From Vibrio spartinae (GTDB lineage Bacteria > Pseudomonadota > Gammaproteobacteria > Enterobacterales > Vibrionaceae): a stretch of 64,000 nucleotides of DNA. The notes beneath the pieces are model-generated. The model made no database searches, was not told where the DNA came from, and was given only the letters and a program-made list of their open reading frames with translations. This document shows positions 9,394 through 17,509 of the stretch, in pieces. Position 1 is the stretch's first letter; each line of letters starts with the position of its first letter. Location: contig NZ_AP024907.1 of the NCBI RefSeq assembly GCF_024347135.1, positions 2,223,001 through 2,287,000 of the forward strand. The letters are read 5' to 3'. Position numbers and translations under genes: made by a program.

Positions 9394-9600
9394 AATGACG
9401 GTACATGTACTTAGCTCTCAATATTATGAATCGCTGCTAAATCAAAGGATTTAATCCAATCAACATCATAATACAATCAGTACCATACTGAATCATTAGG
9501 GAAATTGGGTCAAATACTGATGGTTAGAAATGGGATTATCAGAAACTCTAAATTAAAAAGGGGCAAAAATTAGCTAGGAACATATCCATCCATCTGAGTC

Positions 9601-10001
9601 CTATCTAAATGGTAAAGTACATAATAAAACAAAGAATCCCATTAAGGTAAAATTTGCAAGTTTTGCAGCAACAACATACACATTAGAATATTTTCCGTAT
9701 ATGGTTTTAATGTTAATTTTCCACTCTTTCAATTCATTCTTTGGTATTTTCCAAGCATATCTAAGCATTAAGTAAGCAAACCAAATATGAGTAAAGGAGC
9801 TAGCAAAAATCCACGATGCATTCGCCTCCATTAACAATTTAGCTCGACGTCTAAATTTTTTCGGCGCACTCTCTGATATCTTATAAATCATTGAATATTT
9901 TGATTTTTTAGTTTAATTGATAGATAAATGTTAATAATAATCCACGGAAAAAATGTTGGTAAAAACAATATCATTCCTATCTTTATCGCCATATCAATCA
10001 A
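9601..10001 (-). pseudogene. Frameshifted second copy of the T6SS immunity gene
   Basis: Two overlapping pieces together match the intact immunity gene at 10136-10552. The first piece (9888-10001, TTG start after GGAG) ends with NIYLSIKLKNQNIQ, like NAYLSLKLRKNKY of the intact protein. The second (9601-9891, ATG overlapping the first stop as ATGA) continues with SAPKKFRRR, NASWIFASS and FAYLMLRY, like SAPENFRKR, NMSWVFASS and FGYLMLRY. A one-base shift therefore splits the gene. The ATGA overlap could still allow a separate 96-residue product. It follows the orphan effector end, so it was probably the immunity partner of that lost toxin. Confidence 0.75.
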
Positions 10002-10135
10002 AAAAATACTCCTCTACATAACTACCAGCTTGGTTAGCAATCTCAGAACCATAAAGTCCCCATAGGAATGAACCTCCAGCGACAAGTGCAATAGATATTC
10101 CCTCTGTCACCGAAGCTGTGGCATGAAATATCACA
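9994..10135 (-). pseudogene. Orphan C-terminal end of a second T6SS effector
   Basis: An open frame of about 46 codons ends at the TGA 9994-9996 and has no credible start. Its residues SFLWGLYGSEIANQAG and VEEYFFD align with TLLWGMYGGDISNRAG and IEEFLFD at the end of the 462-residue effector upstream. The Gly/Ala-rich membrane stretch is also shared. It starts right after the intact immunity gene and overlaps the start of the broken immunity copy, repeating the effector-immunity overlap of the intact pair. It is a displaced toxin tip, as seen at polymorphic-toxin loci. Confidence 0.75.
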
Positions 10136-10552
10136 TTAACGAATGTAAACAACAATAAAAATAACAGGAATCAATGTAAAGAAAACGTTTGCAACAAATG
10201 TTGATAGTAAATATATAAAGAAATATTGACCATATACTTCTTTGATATCTTTATGCCAACCATATAAATCTTGGTGAGGTATTCTCCATATATATCTAAG
10301 CATTAAATACCCAAACCACAGATATAAAATTGAACTAGCAAAAACCCAAGACATATTAGCATTCATTATAAGTAACACCCTTTTCCTAAAATTTTCAGGC
10401 GCAGAACTAGCTATCCTATTGATTAATATGTACTTATTTTTTCTTAGTTTTAAGGACAAATATGCATTTGTTACAAAAAACAACACACTCGAAATGAGAA
10501 ACACAAGTGCGAATGTAAACTCAATAATTTTAATCAAAGAGAAATTCCTCAA
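10136..10552 (-). CDS. Membrane immunity protein for the VgrG-linked effector (putative)
   Basis: A 138-residue protein with about three to four hydrophobic segments (near residues 10-30, 70-90 and 115-137). Its start overlaps the effector stop by 23 bases, so translation is coupled to the toxin. A multi-pass immunity protein fits a toxin with a glycine-zipper membrane C-terminus, since it would block insertion or pores in the inner membrane. A damaged paralogue sits just downstream. I do not recognise a named immunity family. The role rests on position, overlap, membrane nature and paralogy. Confidence 0.65.
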   Translation of the reverse strand: MRNFSLIKIIEFTFALVFLISSVLFFVTNAYLSLKLRKNKYILINRIASSAPENFRKRVLLIMNANMSWVFASSILYLWFGYLMLRYIWRIPHQDLYGWHKDIKEVYGQYFFIYLLSTFVANVFFTLIPVIFIVVYIR

Positions 10553-11918
10553 TTAGATTTCCAGCACGATTAGAAATGTCTCCTCCATACATACCCCATA
10601 ACAGCGTCCCTGCTCCGATTAAGAGTATAGATACCCCTCCAGAGACTGGAGCAAGAGCAACACCAAGACCAACCCCGATACCATATCCCATACCAACATT
10701 AATAGCACCAGATGTAAAATTCTTCACAGTCGAGCGACCACAGGCTTCACTGATAATACCGCTGACATTACAAGTTTTATAAATATCGTGTACATTACCG
10801 GCAGTACCAGTTAACGCTACTGCCCAGCTTGCCCCACTGAGCATTTTGCTAAATGATATCGCTTGTTTATACAAAGCGGTCATTTCAACTCCGGCTACAG
10901 CTTTAGAAAAATCCTTGGCTCGATAAAGTTGTTTTTTACCAACATTCAGATAGCTGTTAATTCGTTTAGCTTGTACGCTTTTAATGTAACCGGGTTTTCC
11001 GATCTCAGACAGAATACCTTTCATTTCTTGTTGGAAACGACGCGTTTCCCTACGCCACTCCTTATAAGCAGGATGAGAGTATAGAGCCTGACCGGATAAT
11101 CCTTTCGTTTGCTCTGAAATACTTCGTGAATATTCAGCAAATGATTTCATTGTTTTACTAATTCGATCTCCCTGAACCTGAGCTCCAGCAATAACAGAAC
11201 CTGTTCCAGCAAGAATATTACTCAGGTTTAATACTGAGAGCTCATTACTTCCCTCGCTCCCTTCATATACATCTAACTGTGATGCCGCCGAGACCAACAA
11301 TGCATTGGTGGCCGTTTCATGATGCTGCGCAAACCATTGTTGTTGTTCTTCAGACAATTGTAGGAATTCATTCATCAGTTCATCGGCTTGCTGAATCGCA
11401 TAGGATTCATCGGGATGCGTATATGAGTAAGGAGAAACAACCATCGGCATCCCCTCAACAATCTGGCTAAAGCTACGTTTGAGGTGTGGATTAGCTGTCA
11501 TGATATGGTCAATGATAACCGGGTCATGGGAAAGATAAACTTGATCGGCAAATCCTTCTATCGTCATTCTTTCATCAGCAAAGGTGATATAGGTATCATC
11601 AATGTCAGCAATTACAGGCAGAACAATTTTATTCTGAGCCTCAAATACCCGCGCATGATCCACATCATGAGTTGCTATCAATCGGGTGATCCGACTAACA
11701 TCAGCGCCACTTTGCTTTGCAAGATCATCAATCTTTATAGGGAAGTCCACACTCTTATCTGATATTGTCAGTGCTTCTTTTACGATAGCAAGATCTTTTT
11801 GAGCTTCATCTTGTAGTTGAATCGTCATATCAACAACGGTCCCGTCAGGAAGGTTGATATCTTCACTCAGACGGTATTTCTGGTTAACCAGCAATTCGGA
11901 ACTGTGCTTATGATTCAC
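10530..11918 (-). CDS. VgrG-linked T6SS effector, probable membrane-acting toxin
   Basis: A 462-residue protein directly after vgrG, overlapping its stop by 11 bases. The N-terminal part has a segment near residues 145-160 (NPHLKRSFSQIVEGMPMVV) that resembles the end of a LysM repeat. The middle (about 180-370) is helical and polar. The C-terminal 70 residues are Gly/Ala-rich with small-xxx-small patterns (GMGYGIGVGLGVALAP, LLIGAGTLLWGMYGG), suggesting helical hairpins that insert in membranes. No catalytic motif is seen. With a multi-pass immunity protein downstream, a pore-forming or depolarising effector is the best guess. No adaptor gene (DUF4123- or DUF1795-type) is visible, so it may dock on VgrG directly. 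Confidence 0.6.
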   Translation of the reverse strand: MNHKHSSELLVNQKYRLSEDINLPDGTVVDMTIQLQDEAQKDLAIVKEALTISDKSVDFPIKIDDLAKQSGADVSRITRLIATHDVDHARVFEAQNKIVLPVIADIDDTYITFADERMTIEGFADQVYLSHDPVIIDHIMTANPHLKRSFSQIVEGMPMVVSPYSYTHPDESYAIQQADELMNEFLQLSEEQQQWFAQHHETATNALLVSAASQLDVYEGSEGSNELSVLNLSNILAGTGSVIAGAQVQGDRISKTMKSFAEYSRSISEQTKGLSGQALYSHPAYKEWRRETRRFQQEMKGILSEIGKPGYIKSVQAKRINSYLNVGKKQLYRAKDFSKAVAGVEMTALYKQAISFSKMLSGASWAVALTGTAGNVHDIYKTCNVSGIISEACGRSTVKNFTSGAINVGMGYGIGVGLGVALAPVSGGVSILLIGAGTLLWGMYGGDISNRAGNLIEEFLFD

Positions 11919-13884
11919 GGCGAACCCCCATATTCAATCGTTGTCCTTCACTTATTGGAACCTTTGGCAATTGCCCTTCAAACCCACTGCCACTTCCGGC
12001 ACTACCACCAGAGTTCAGATTCACCCCGGCACCGCTGAGGGAGACACCGGATGGATCAACTTTAACGAAACTACCACCTGCTTTGAGGGTGATTTCATTC
12101 CCGGCTTCGATGATGACATGCTCACCGGCTTTGATGTGGATTTCTGTACCGGCTTCATTGACCCACACTTTACCGGCTTTCACATGTAATTCGCCTTCAA
12201 TCATCAGTGTCTGGCTTTTGGCGATTTTGGTGCGCGCTTCACCGCTGACGGTGTGGTGATCATTGACCTTGATATGGCTGTAACGGTCATTGTCGATGGT
12301 GGTACTTTGGTTATGCTTGATATGCGTGGTCGCGTCATTCTCGACCAGCGTGTCGGTATCTTTCTGCGCATGGAGATAGATTTTTTCACTGCCTGACTGG
12401 TCTTCAAAACTCAGTTCGTTATAACCTTCGCCTTGGTGAGTTTCGGTGCGGATCACGGTCTTGGTTTTGTGCTCCGGTAACGGATACGGCGTCACATTAT
12501 TGGCGTTGTAAGTCCGACCGGTAATGATTGGCTGATCGGGGTCGCCATTGAGGAAATGCACCACCACTTCGTGACCAATCCGCGGTACGGCCATCATGCC
12601 ATATTGCGCTCCGGCCCAACCTTGTGTGACACGTAACCAGCAAGAACTTTGCTCATTTGAGCTGCCATAGCGATCCCATGGAAACTGCACTTTCACCCGG
12701 CCATGCTCATCACAATAGATTTCTTCACCATCAGGGCCGACTACTTTCCCCATGGTTGGAAATTTCAGGATCGGTTTGTTGCGTGGGGTCATCCGCCACA
12801 CCTGATCACCGCTCACCGCAGCAAACTGGTTGGCGTACGTGGTGGCACCGCTGCCACCGGATTCTTCCAGCGCTTGCGGCTGACTGCCCTGATGCGTCAC
12901 CTGAATCAGCAGATAATTGCGATTCATTTCACTGTCCAAGTGCTCCATCAGATCAAAACGCTGACCGGCCTGAAGTTGCGCCTCATTACTTTTACCGCTG
13001 AAGGTATGCGCATGTCGGCGCAAGGCTTCAAGGCGGATTTGCGTAAACGCCTGACCGCTGGTGTCGTCTTTAAATCGTCCCGGCTGGTCAAAGTGCTCAT
13101 AGTCACCGCGCTGATAACTCATATCAGCGCCAGTGGCGGACTGGGCCAGATTGTAGGATGGCTTTTTAAAACTGTAATCGCCCAGTCGGACGTCACTGAC
13201 GTCCATTTGTTTATGCTCGGTCAGGGTCGAGACATACGGGGTTTCAAACACCCCACCGGACAGCGCGTTATACGGCACCGGCATGGCAAGGCGGCCGAAC
13301 CCCTCAGAATTATCGGTGATGACTAACACATGCTTGTCTTGCTGATGCTCAAAGTGATACATCAGCCCTTCTTCAGCCGCCAGACGGTGGAAAAATTCTA
13401 AATCGGTCTCGCGGTACTGGACGCAGTATTCGCGTTTGGCACACTCACGCCGCACCGAAAACGCATAATCATTGATATCCATTTCCTGAAACAGCACCGA
13501 GAGAATTTCCGGCACATCCAGTTGCTGGAAGATCCGGCTGTTATGGCGCAGCGACAGTCTTTCCAGAGAAGGCACCAACGTCAGTGAATAGAATGTATGG
13601 TGATGCCCGGTATCGCCCCGGCTGAAGTTGCGGATAATGCCGTGAACTTTTTGCACCACTTCCTGATCACGCAGCACTTCCAGTAATGCACTGCTATCGA
13701 CCATCTGCTCGAAACTCAGGTCGCTGTTGCGACTGGCAATATCGATGCGATACCGATAGCCATAAACTGGTTGACCCTGATCATCCACCGAGTCTGAAAT
13801 CGATTCGATGCCCTGATAGTCACGGACCACCAATGTCTCATCATTGACGCCGTCGATGGTGAGACGAAACATTAAATTTCTCAT
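11908..13884 (-). CDS. vgrG: T6SS spike protein VgrG
   Basis: A 658-residue VgrG. The gp27-like N-terminal part carries hallmark stretches (REYCVQYRETDLEFFHRLAAEEG at about 160-182 in part), followed by the gp5-like OB-fold region (KVVGPDGEEIYCDEHGRVKVQFPWD) with WLRVTQGWAG, GMMAVPRIGHEV and FLNGDPDQPII. A beta-helical needle with short repeats (IEGELHVKAG, EIHIKAGEH) then ends in a Gly/Ser-rich tail. It forms the puncturing tip of the T6SS and carries the downstream effector. The host prophage encodes short-tailed-phage proteins, so this is T6SS cargo rather than a virion baseplate. An internal start at residue 5 is possible. No Hcp or sheath genes are in the window; the apparatus must be encoded elsewhere. 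Confidence 0.95.
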   Translation of the reverse strand: MRNLMFRLTIDGVNDETLVVRDYQGIESISDSVDDQGQPVYGYRYRIDIASRNSDLSFEQMVDSSALLEVLRDQEVVQKVHGIIRNFSRGDTGHHHTFYSLTLVPSLERLSLRHNSRIFQQLDVPEILSVLFQEMDINDYAFSVRRECAKREYCVQYRETDLEFFHRLAAEEGLMYHFEHQQDKHVLVITDNSEGFGRLAMPVPYNALSGGVFETPYVSTLTEHKQMDVSDVRLGDYSFKKPSYNLAQSATGADMSYQRGDYEHFDQPGRFKDDTSGQAFTQIRLEALRRHAHTFSGKSNEAQLQAGQRFDLMEHLDSEMNRNYLLIQVTHQGSQPQALEESGGSGATTYANQFAAVSGDQVWRMTPRNKPILKFPTMGKVVGPDGEEIYCDEHGRVKVQFPWDRYGSSNEQSSCWLRVTQGWAGAQYGMMAVPRIGHEVVVHFLNGDPDQPIITGRTYNANNVTPYPLPEHKTKTVIRTETHQGEGYNELSFEDQSGSEKIYLHAQKDTDTLVENDATTHIKHNQSTTIDNDRYSHIKVNDHHTVSGEARTKIAKSQTLMIEGELHVKAGKVWVNEAGTEIHIKAGEHVIIEAGNEITLKAGGSFVKVDPSGVSLSGAGVNLNSGGSAGSGSGFEGQLPKVPISEGQRLNMGVRRES

Positions 13885-14099
13885 GTTGCGATAATACCTA
13901 TGCCTTGATTGTTAGTGGCTGATTAATTTCAGCTTTGACTAATTATTCTTTATTATCGTTTTCGTTTGGGAGCCAGAACAGCTCTAAAGCAGAGATTATA
14001 CAAAACTCATTGAATAACATCATCAATAAGAAGGAAGATTTAACATCAAATTCTAATTTAAGTTTCTATCGGTCAAACAGAAGCTTATCAGACAGATTA

Positions 14100-14364
14100 T
14101 TGACACCACATCCAATCAGAACTAACCTACCCGCGCACTGGCAAAATCCAGTGCCGGGATTGGAACCCCGTTTGATATAGGCATAAAAACATCCTCTCAT
14201 TGTTTTTGTGAGATTTTGCACACCTGAATATTATGGTGGGCTGGATGGGGCTGACTTCGGTCAGGCCGTTTCCTATGTCACGGTAGTTCCAACTCCGCCA
14301 GCTCACCACCCATCGATTGGAACCTTTGCGTGGTGATTGTAGCTTTGACATAGGAGACAATTAA
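14100..14364 (+). other. Structured leader resembling the P4/ash-type immunity leader
   Basis: This gene-poor stretch upstream of the small gene at 14365 holds stacked inverted repeats: GCACTGG/CCAGTGC, CTGAC-TTCG-GTCAG, and GGTGGGCTGG pairing with CCAGCTCACC farther on. The ATGGTGGGCTGG...CCGCCAGCTCACCACCC arrangement and the following GGTGATTGTAGC look like the leader found before small genes in P4-like satellites (ash/Icd-like region). This is recognition from memory, not an alignment. The minus strand also carries a 77-codon frame (14127-14360), probably a shadow. The rest of 13885-14100 shows no gene. Confidence 0.4.
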
Positions 14365-14535
14365 ATGTCTGAAAAACTCTCCCGAGAATTCGAACTCACA
14401 CAGAAAGCACGCGAATACCTGATTCAGTTACAAGATATATATAAAGACACTGATAGGAAAGAGTTATGTGATGTCCTGCTGTATCTTAACAACCTCTTAA
14501 CTAATGAGGTAGCAAGATTGATGCATCAAGAATGA
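14365..14535 (+). CDS. Small hypothetical protein downstream of P4-like leader
   Basis: A 56-residue, largely helical, charged protein (MSEKLSREFELTQKA start, ending ARLMHQE). It has a clean TAGGAG ribosome site 8 bases before the ATG, a structured leader upstream and a terminator hairpin downstream, which together argue for a real transcription unit. No family is recognised. In P4-like elements a small regulatory or killer protein often occupies this place, but nothing in the sequence proves such a role. Confidence 0.6.
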   Translation: MSEKLSREFELTQKAREYLIQLQDIYKDTDRKELCDVLLYLNNLLTNEVARLMHQE

Positions 14536-14554
14536 TGGTTCTGCAAATCAATCT

Positions 14555-14588
14555 AGAGTCGTGTCATGCATTAACGGCTCTGTTTTTT
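14555..14588 (+). terminator. Intrinsic terminator after the small gene
   Basis: AGAGTCG pairs with CGGCTCT (one G-U pair) around a 13-base loop and is followed by GTTTTTT on the plus strand, 20 bases after the stop of the 56-residue gene. Confidence 0.65.
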
Positions 14589-14649
14589 ATATGAACTCTC
14601 AAAGTCATATAGTCAGCCGACTCGCCAAACGAAGACTGAATTGCAACGT

Positions 14650-14901
14650 TTATGATTTTCGACTTTTGTGATTGTATACACCGTCGAAAGAAAGAAGCCG
14701 GACTTCCAGCACTCCCCCGAAGAATTCTAACCGTACTGAGGGTTCATTTTCCTGTTTAATCTGAGAGCTAAATGTCTCATAAAGAGAAGCCATAAAATCT
14801 TTCACGGACTGATCTGCTTCAGCCAGAGAACTGGATAGATTGCTTTGTTTCATGTTTAACCTCGCCAACATTTGCATTAGAAATTTGTTTACAGCTATCA
14901 A
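14650..14901 (-). CDS. Small hypothetical protein
   Basis: An 83-residue frame on the minus strand, divergent from the hydrolase gene. The product is mixed polar and helical (NLSSSLAEADQSVKDFMASLYETF) with a more beta-like end (VRLEFFGGVLEVRLLSF). No family is recognised. A ribosome site is hard to define: Met17 (start 14853) is an alternative start. It is kept because it fills the gap and has coding-like composition. Confidence 0.45.
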   Translation of the reverse strand: MIAVNKFLMQMLARLNMKQSNLSSSLAEADQSVKDFMASLYETFSSQIKQENEPSVRLEFFGGVLEVRLLSFDGVYNHKSRKS

Positions 14902-14966
14902 GCTGTTTAACCTTTCTTTTGTAGGAATGATTTATATTGCGTTCTCTATTAACAAAGGAGAAAACA

Positions 14967-15800
14967 ATGCAAATCAATCAAATAATCCTCAATGAAAACC
15001 TATACCGATATTCTTTATATAAAAATGACCAATCGGATCAATATGTCATTTTCTTACTTGGAGCTTTACAGGATATTGAGTCTGTCAATTCATACTCCTG
15101 TTCGTTTTCTAAGCATCTGAACTGTTTAACTATAGAGATCCCCGGAACGGGACGTACAAAACCACTTGACTCAACTGTCAGTATCCGAGAACAAACTTTG
15201 ATGTTGTTAGATTTCATTCATTATCTAGATATTAAAAAAGCCCATATTATTGCGTTCTCATATGCTACTGCGATTTCTGTAGAGCTTTGTGATATATGGC
15301 CTCATGTGAGTAGTTTATCTATTTGTTGTGGTGTTCCGGGAATACCAAAATCCGGGCGTCATGCAACAAAACAAATGATCGCAGCCGCAATGCAGGGGGC
15401 TGATTCATTTGCCAAAGTTTTCACTCGTTCCCTGACTATTGAACACCCTGAAATTCCCAAAAATAAAGCAATACGAAAAGCAACCGAACGGAATATATCT
15501 AAGATGACATCAGATAGAATAGATGTATTTTTTGAAAACTCCATTAGGTTATTAGTACACAAACCATCAAATTTAAAAAATATAAACATTCCCTGTACTA
15601 TATGTGTGGGAGAATATGATCCTTACGTAACTAAAGAAGTTGCACATGAATTTTCAAAACAACTTTCAAATAGTAATTTCGTTGTAATTAAAAATGCAGA
15701 TCACCTGATTCATTTAGAACATCCAGAAAAAGTGGAATCAATTTTAATTATTCTTGCATCATCTTCTGTCGTAATTGAAAACAAACTAAAAACTGTTTAA
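14967..15800 (+). CDS. Alpha/beta-hydrolase-fold protein
   Basis: A 277-residue protein starting at the ATG preceded by AAAGGAG; an earlier in-frame start at 14937 lacks such a site. The fold is recognisable: IEIPGTGRTKP (oxyanion region), the nucleophile elbow AFSYATA (Ser in a degenerate G-x-S-x-G), the acid in VGEYDPYV, and the His in NADHLIHLEHPE. The elbow has Ala in place of both usual Gly residues. The substrate is unknown. The gene is AT-rich compared with the phage structural genes, which suggests separate acquisition as cargo. Confidence 0.75.
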   Translation: MQINQIILNENLYRYSLYKNDQSDQYVIFLLGALQDIESVNSYSCSFSKHLNCLTIEIPGTGRTKPLDSTVSIREQTLMLLDFIHYLDIKKAHIIAFSYATAISVELCDIWPHVSSLSICCGVPGIPKSGRHATKQMIAAAMQGADSFAKVFTRSLTIEHPEIPKNKAIRKATERNISKMTSDRIDVFFENSIRLLVHKPSNLKNINIPCTICVGEYDPYVTKEVAHEFSKQLSNSNFVVIKNADHLIHLEHPEKVESILIILASSSVVIENKLKTV

Positions 15801-15833
15801 TCGATAGTGTTATTTTTAAATTAATATCTATTT

Positions 15834-15870
15834 TGGTCAACTTAAATGAATGCGTATTTTAAGTTGACCA
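15834..15870. terminator. 13-bp hairpin between convergent genes
   Basis: TGGTCAACTTAAA and TTTAAGTTGACCA form a perfect 13-bp stem with an 11-base loop between the convergent hydrolase and regulator genes. No strong T run follows on either strand, so termination is likely but not proven by sequence. Confidence 0.5.
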
Positions 15871-15898
15871 TTCCCACTCATTAGATTGAGGTCACAAT

Positions 15899-16783
15899 TT
15901 ATTTAAATAGTTTTGACAGACTAATCAAAACACTGACCATTGGCTTTCTGGTGTCTTCATCAATCCTTCTCATAGCTTCAACGATTAACAGGTCTCGGAC
16001 ATGCTGAACCTGTCTAAGCTTATGGAATTCAGGAAACTGCTTCATCTCACTAGTAAAATATACATGAGTATTGAGTTTAAAGCCCAGTTTAACTCTAAAA
16101 CCAATCGATACTGAGAAATGGCTTATTTTATTGGGGTTTTCGAGAACACCATACTGATACCTCGTTAAGCCAAGAACTCTTGACATAGTATCAATCGAAA
16201 TATTGTGTTCTTCTCTGAATCTTTTCAGTGTAATCGCAACGGATCTATAGTAATCAATCGCAAAATCATTCATATCCAAAACAGTAGGAGGAAGTAAGTC
16301 ACCATGGTCTTCGAGAACACCAAACTCAGATTCTACCTGCTGCCGAAACTCTAAGAACTCCCTTGCAGATTCATCAGTTAGCTTATCACAGATTAAATTT
16401 AGGTAAATATTAATCACACTTGTAGGCAATCGGCCAGAACGGACTAAAGCTTCAACTGCATCATCATCCATTCCTCGATAAAATTCTTTAATTTTAAAGC
16501 CATAGTAGAGTGCTGTCATTGGAACCATTGTAATCCATGAGAAAGCCGCAACGGCATGGATGGGGCGCATAGAGTGATAGCTTTGTTGCATATATCTTTG
16601 TAAAGTATCACCTTTTATTCCAGTAACTTTTCTCTCTAATTCTTTAAAGCTCATTCCCAGAGTTCGTCTTACATAAGACATACCGACGGATATATCAGAG
16701 TCTATACTTTTTAGCATTTCATCTAAGTATAAAATCTCTTGATCAGATGCAACTTCAACCTTGTTATTCTTTTTTTCTATCAT
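15899..16783 (-). CDS. XRE-like helix-turn-helix regulator (putative)
   Basis: A 294-residue protein with two regions that read as XRE-type HTH folds: about residues 33-85 (VRRTLGMSFKELERKVTG, then LQRYMQQ) and about 185-235 (LKRFREEHNISIDTMSRVLGLTRYQYGVLENP). Two HTH units in one chain suggest a regulator that binds paired or looped sites. It is the last minus-strand gene before a long AT-rich spacer, where its own operator may lie. No cleavage domain or enzyme motif is present. The target is unknown; the nearby cargo genes are candidates. Confidence 0.6.
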   Translation of the reverse strand: MIEKKNNKVEVASDQEILYLDEMLKSIDSDISVGMSYVRRTLGMSFKELERKVTGIKGDTLQRYMQQSYHSMRPIHAVAAFSWITMVPMTALYYGFKIKEFYRGMDDDAVEALVRSGRLPTSVINIYLNLICDKLTDESAREFLEFRQQVESEFGVLEDHGDLLPPTVLDMNDFAIDYYRSVAITLKRFREEHNISIDTMSRVLGLTRYQYGVLENPNKISHFSVSIGFRVKLGFKLNTHVYFTSEMKQFPEFHKLRQVQHVRDLLIVEAMRRIDEDTRKPMVSVLISLSKLFK

Positions 16784-17260
16784 ATAAACCTAACCTAACT
16801 TCATTACTTAACAATAAATATTTTATGTATTACGTAAACACAGAGGGTATTAAGTTTTTTAGATATGTCAATCCTTCTCGTGTATCATTTTTGCGCACAA
16901 TATATATTTACACATTTTCGAATGTAAGAGTGAACTATACGAATTATTCATATATTTGTCATTTGATAATTAATAATGTACATTTTTACAAAATAATAAC
17001 TAAATATATAAAATTAGTCTGTCATATGAAGATTTGATGACAGATTTATATTGCATTATTGCTTTATATATCAATAATAAAAACAACAAACATGACAGCC
17101 GTATAATCACAGCGATTTTCCTGACTATTTATCGTCATGCTGTAGGGATTTTAATGTCTGTCAAAAAGAAAGTCATCAATATAACACGCAATGCATAAAG
17201 CATTTTATGATGAAGTCATTTATTTGAAATATGTCGTAGAAAATATAATGGGGATAAGCA
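16784..17260. other. AT-rich intergenic region without a credible gene
   Basis: About 475 bases of very AT-rich DNA between divergently transcribed genes. It must hold promoters for both the XRE-like gene (minus) and the 61-residue gene (plus). The frames that cross it are low-complexity, hydrophobic and lack ribosome sites. Confidence 0.5.
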
Positions 17261-17446
17261 ATGAATCGTAGAATCGAAGAAGTAGAAATGATTAGAAGTG
17301 AAGCGGATTTGGCCATTCTGGCACTGGAAGCCCAAACACTCAACGGCATTCCGGGCATCGCAACCTTACAGCAGAAAATGATGGCTATCAGAGATGCGGC
17401 CCATAATTTGAATGAGTGGCTGACCTCTGAAATTAAAAAGCATTAA
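17261..17446 (+). CDS. Small hypothetical helical protein
   Basis: A 61-residue protein (MNRRIEEVEMIRSEADLAIL start) with a helical, charged composition. A GGGG stretch 7-8 bases before the ATG can serve as ribosome site, and a strong terminator hairpin follows the stop. It is encoded against the phage late genes and is thus a probable independently expressed cargo gene. No family is recognised. Confidence 0.55.
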   Translation: MNRRIEEVEMIRSEADLAILALEAQTLNGIPGIATLQQKMMAIRDAAHNLNEWLTSEIKKH

Positions 17447-17472
17447 CACAGAGCTACTTCATGTTGTTATTG

Positions 17473-17504
17473 AGAGGAATGAAACCACCCGGCTTCATTC
17501 CTCT
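17473..17504 (+). terminator. Intrinsic terminator between cargo block and phage late genes
   Basis: AGAGGAATGAA pairs perfectly with TTCATTCCTCT around a 10-base loop and is followed by TTCTTTT on the plus strand. It closes the 61-residue gene and also sits right beyond the end of the minus-strand structural operon, so it can act in both directions. Confidence 0.75.
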
Positions 17505-17509
17505 TTCTT

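Noticed and set aside
12703..13326. A 207-codon plus-strand frame inside vgrG
   Set aside because: Antisense shadow of a strongly conserved gene.
11908..13884. VgrG as a phage baseplate spike
   Set aside because: The surrounding virion genes are of short-tailed type with no sheath, tube or baseplate genes, while effector and immunity genes follow it directly.
14127..14360. A 77-codon minus-strand frame over the structured leader
   Set aside because: It follows inverted-repeat DNA and lacks a ribosome site; the plus-strand leader explains the conservation better.
16747..17037. A 96-codon frame in the AT-rich spacer
   Set aside because: Low-complexity Tyr/Ile/Asn-rich translation typical of AT-rich non-coding DNA, and no ribosome site.
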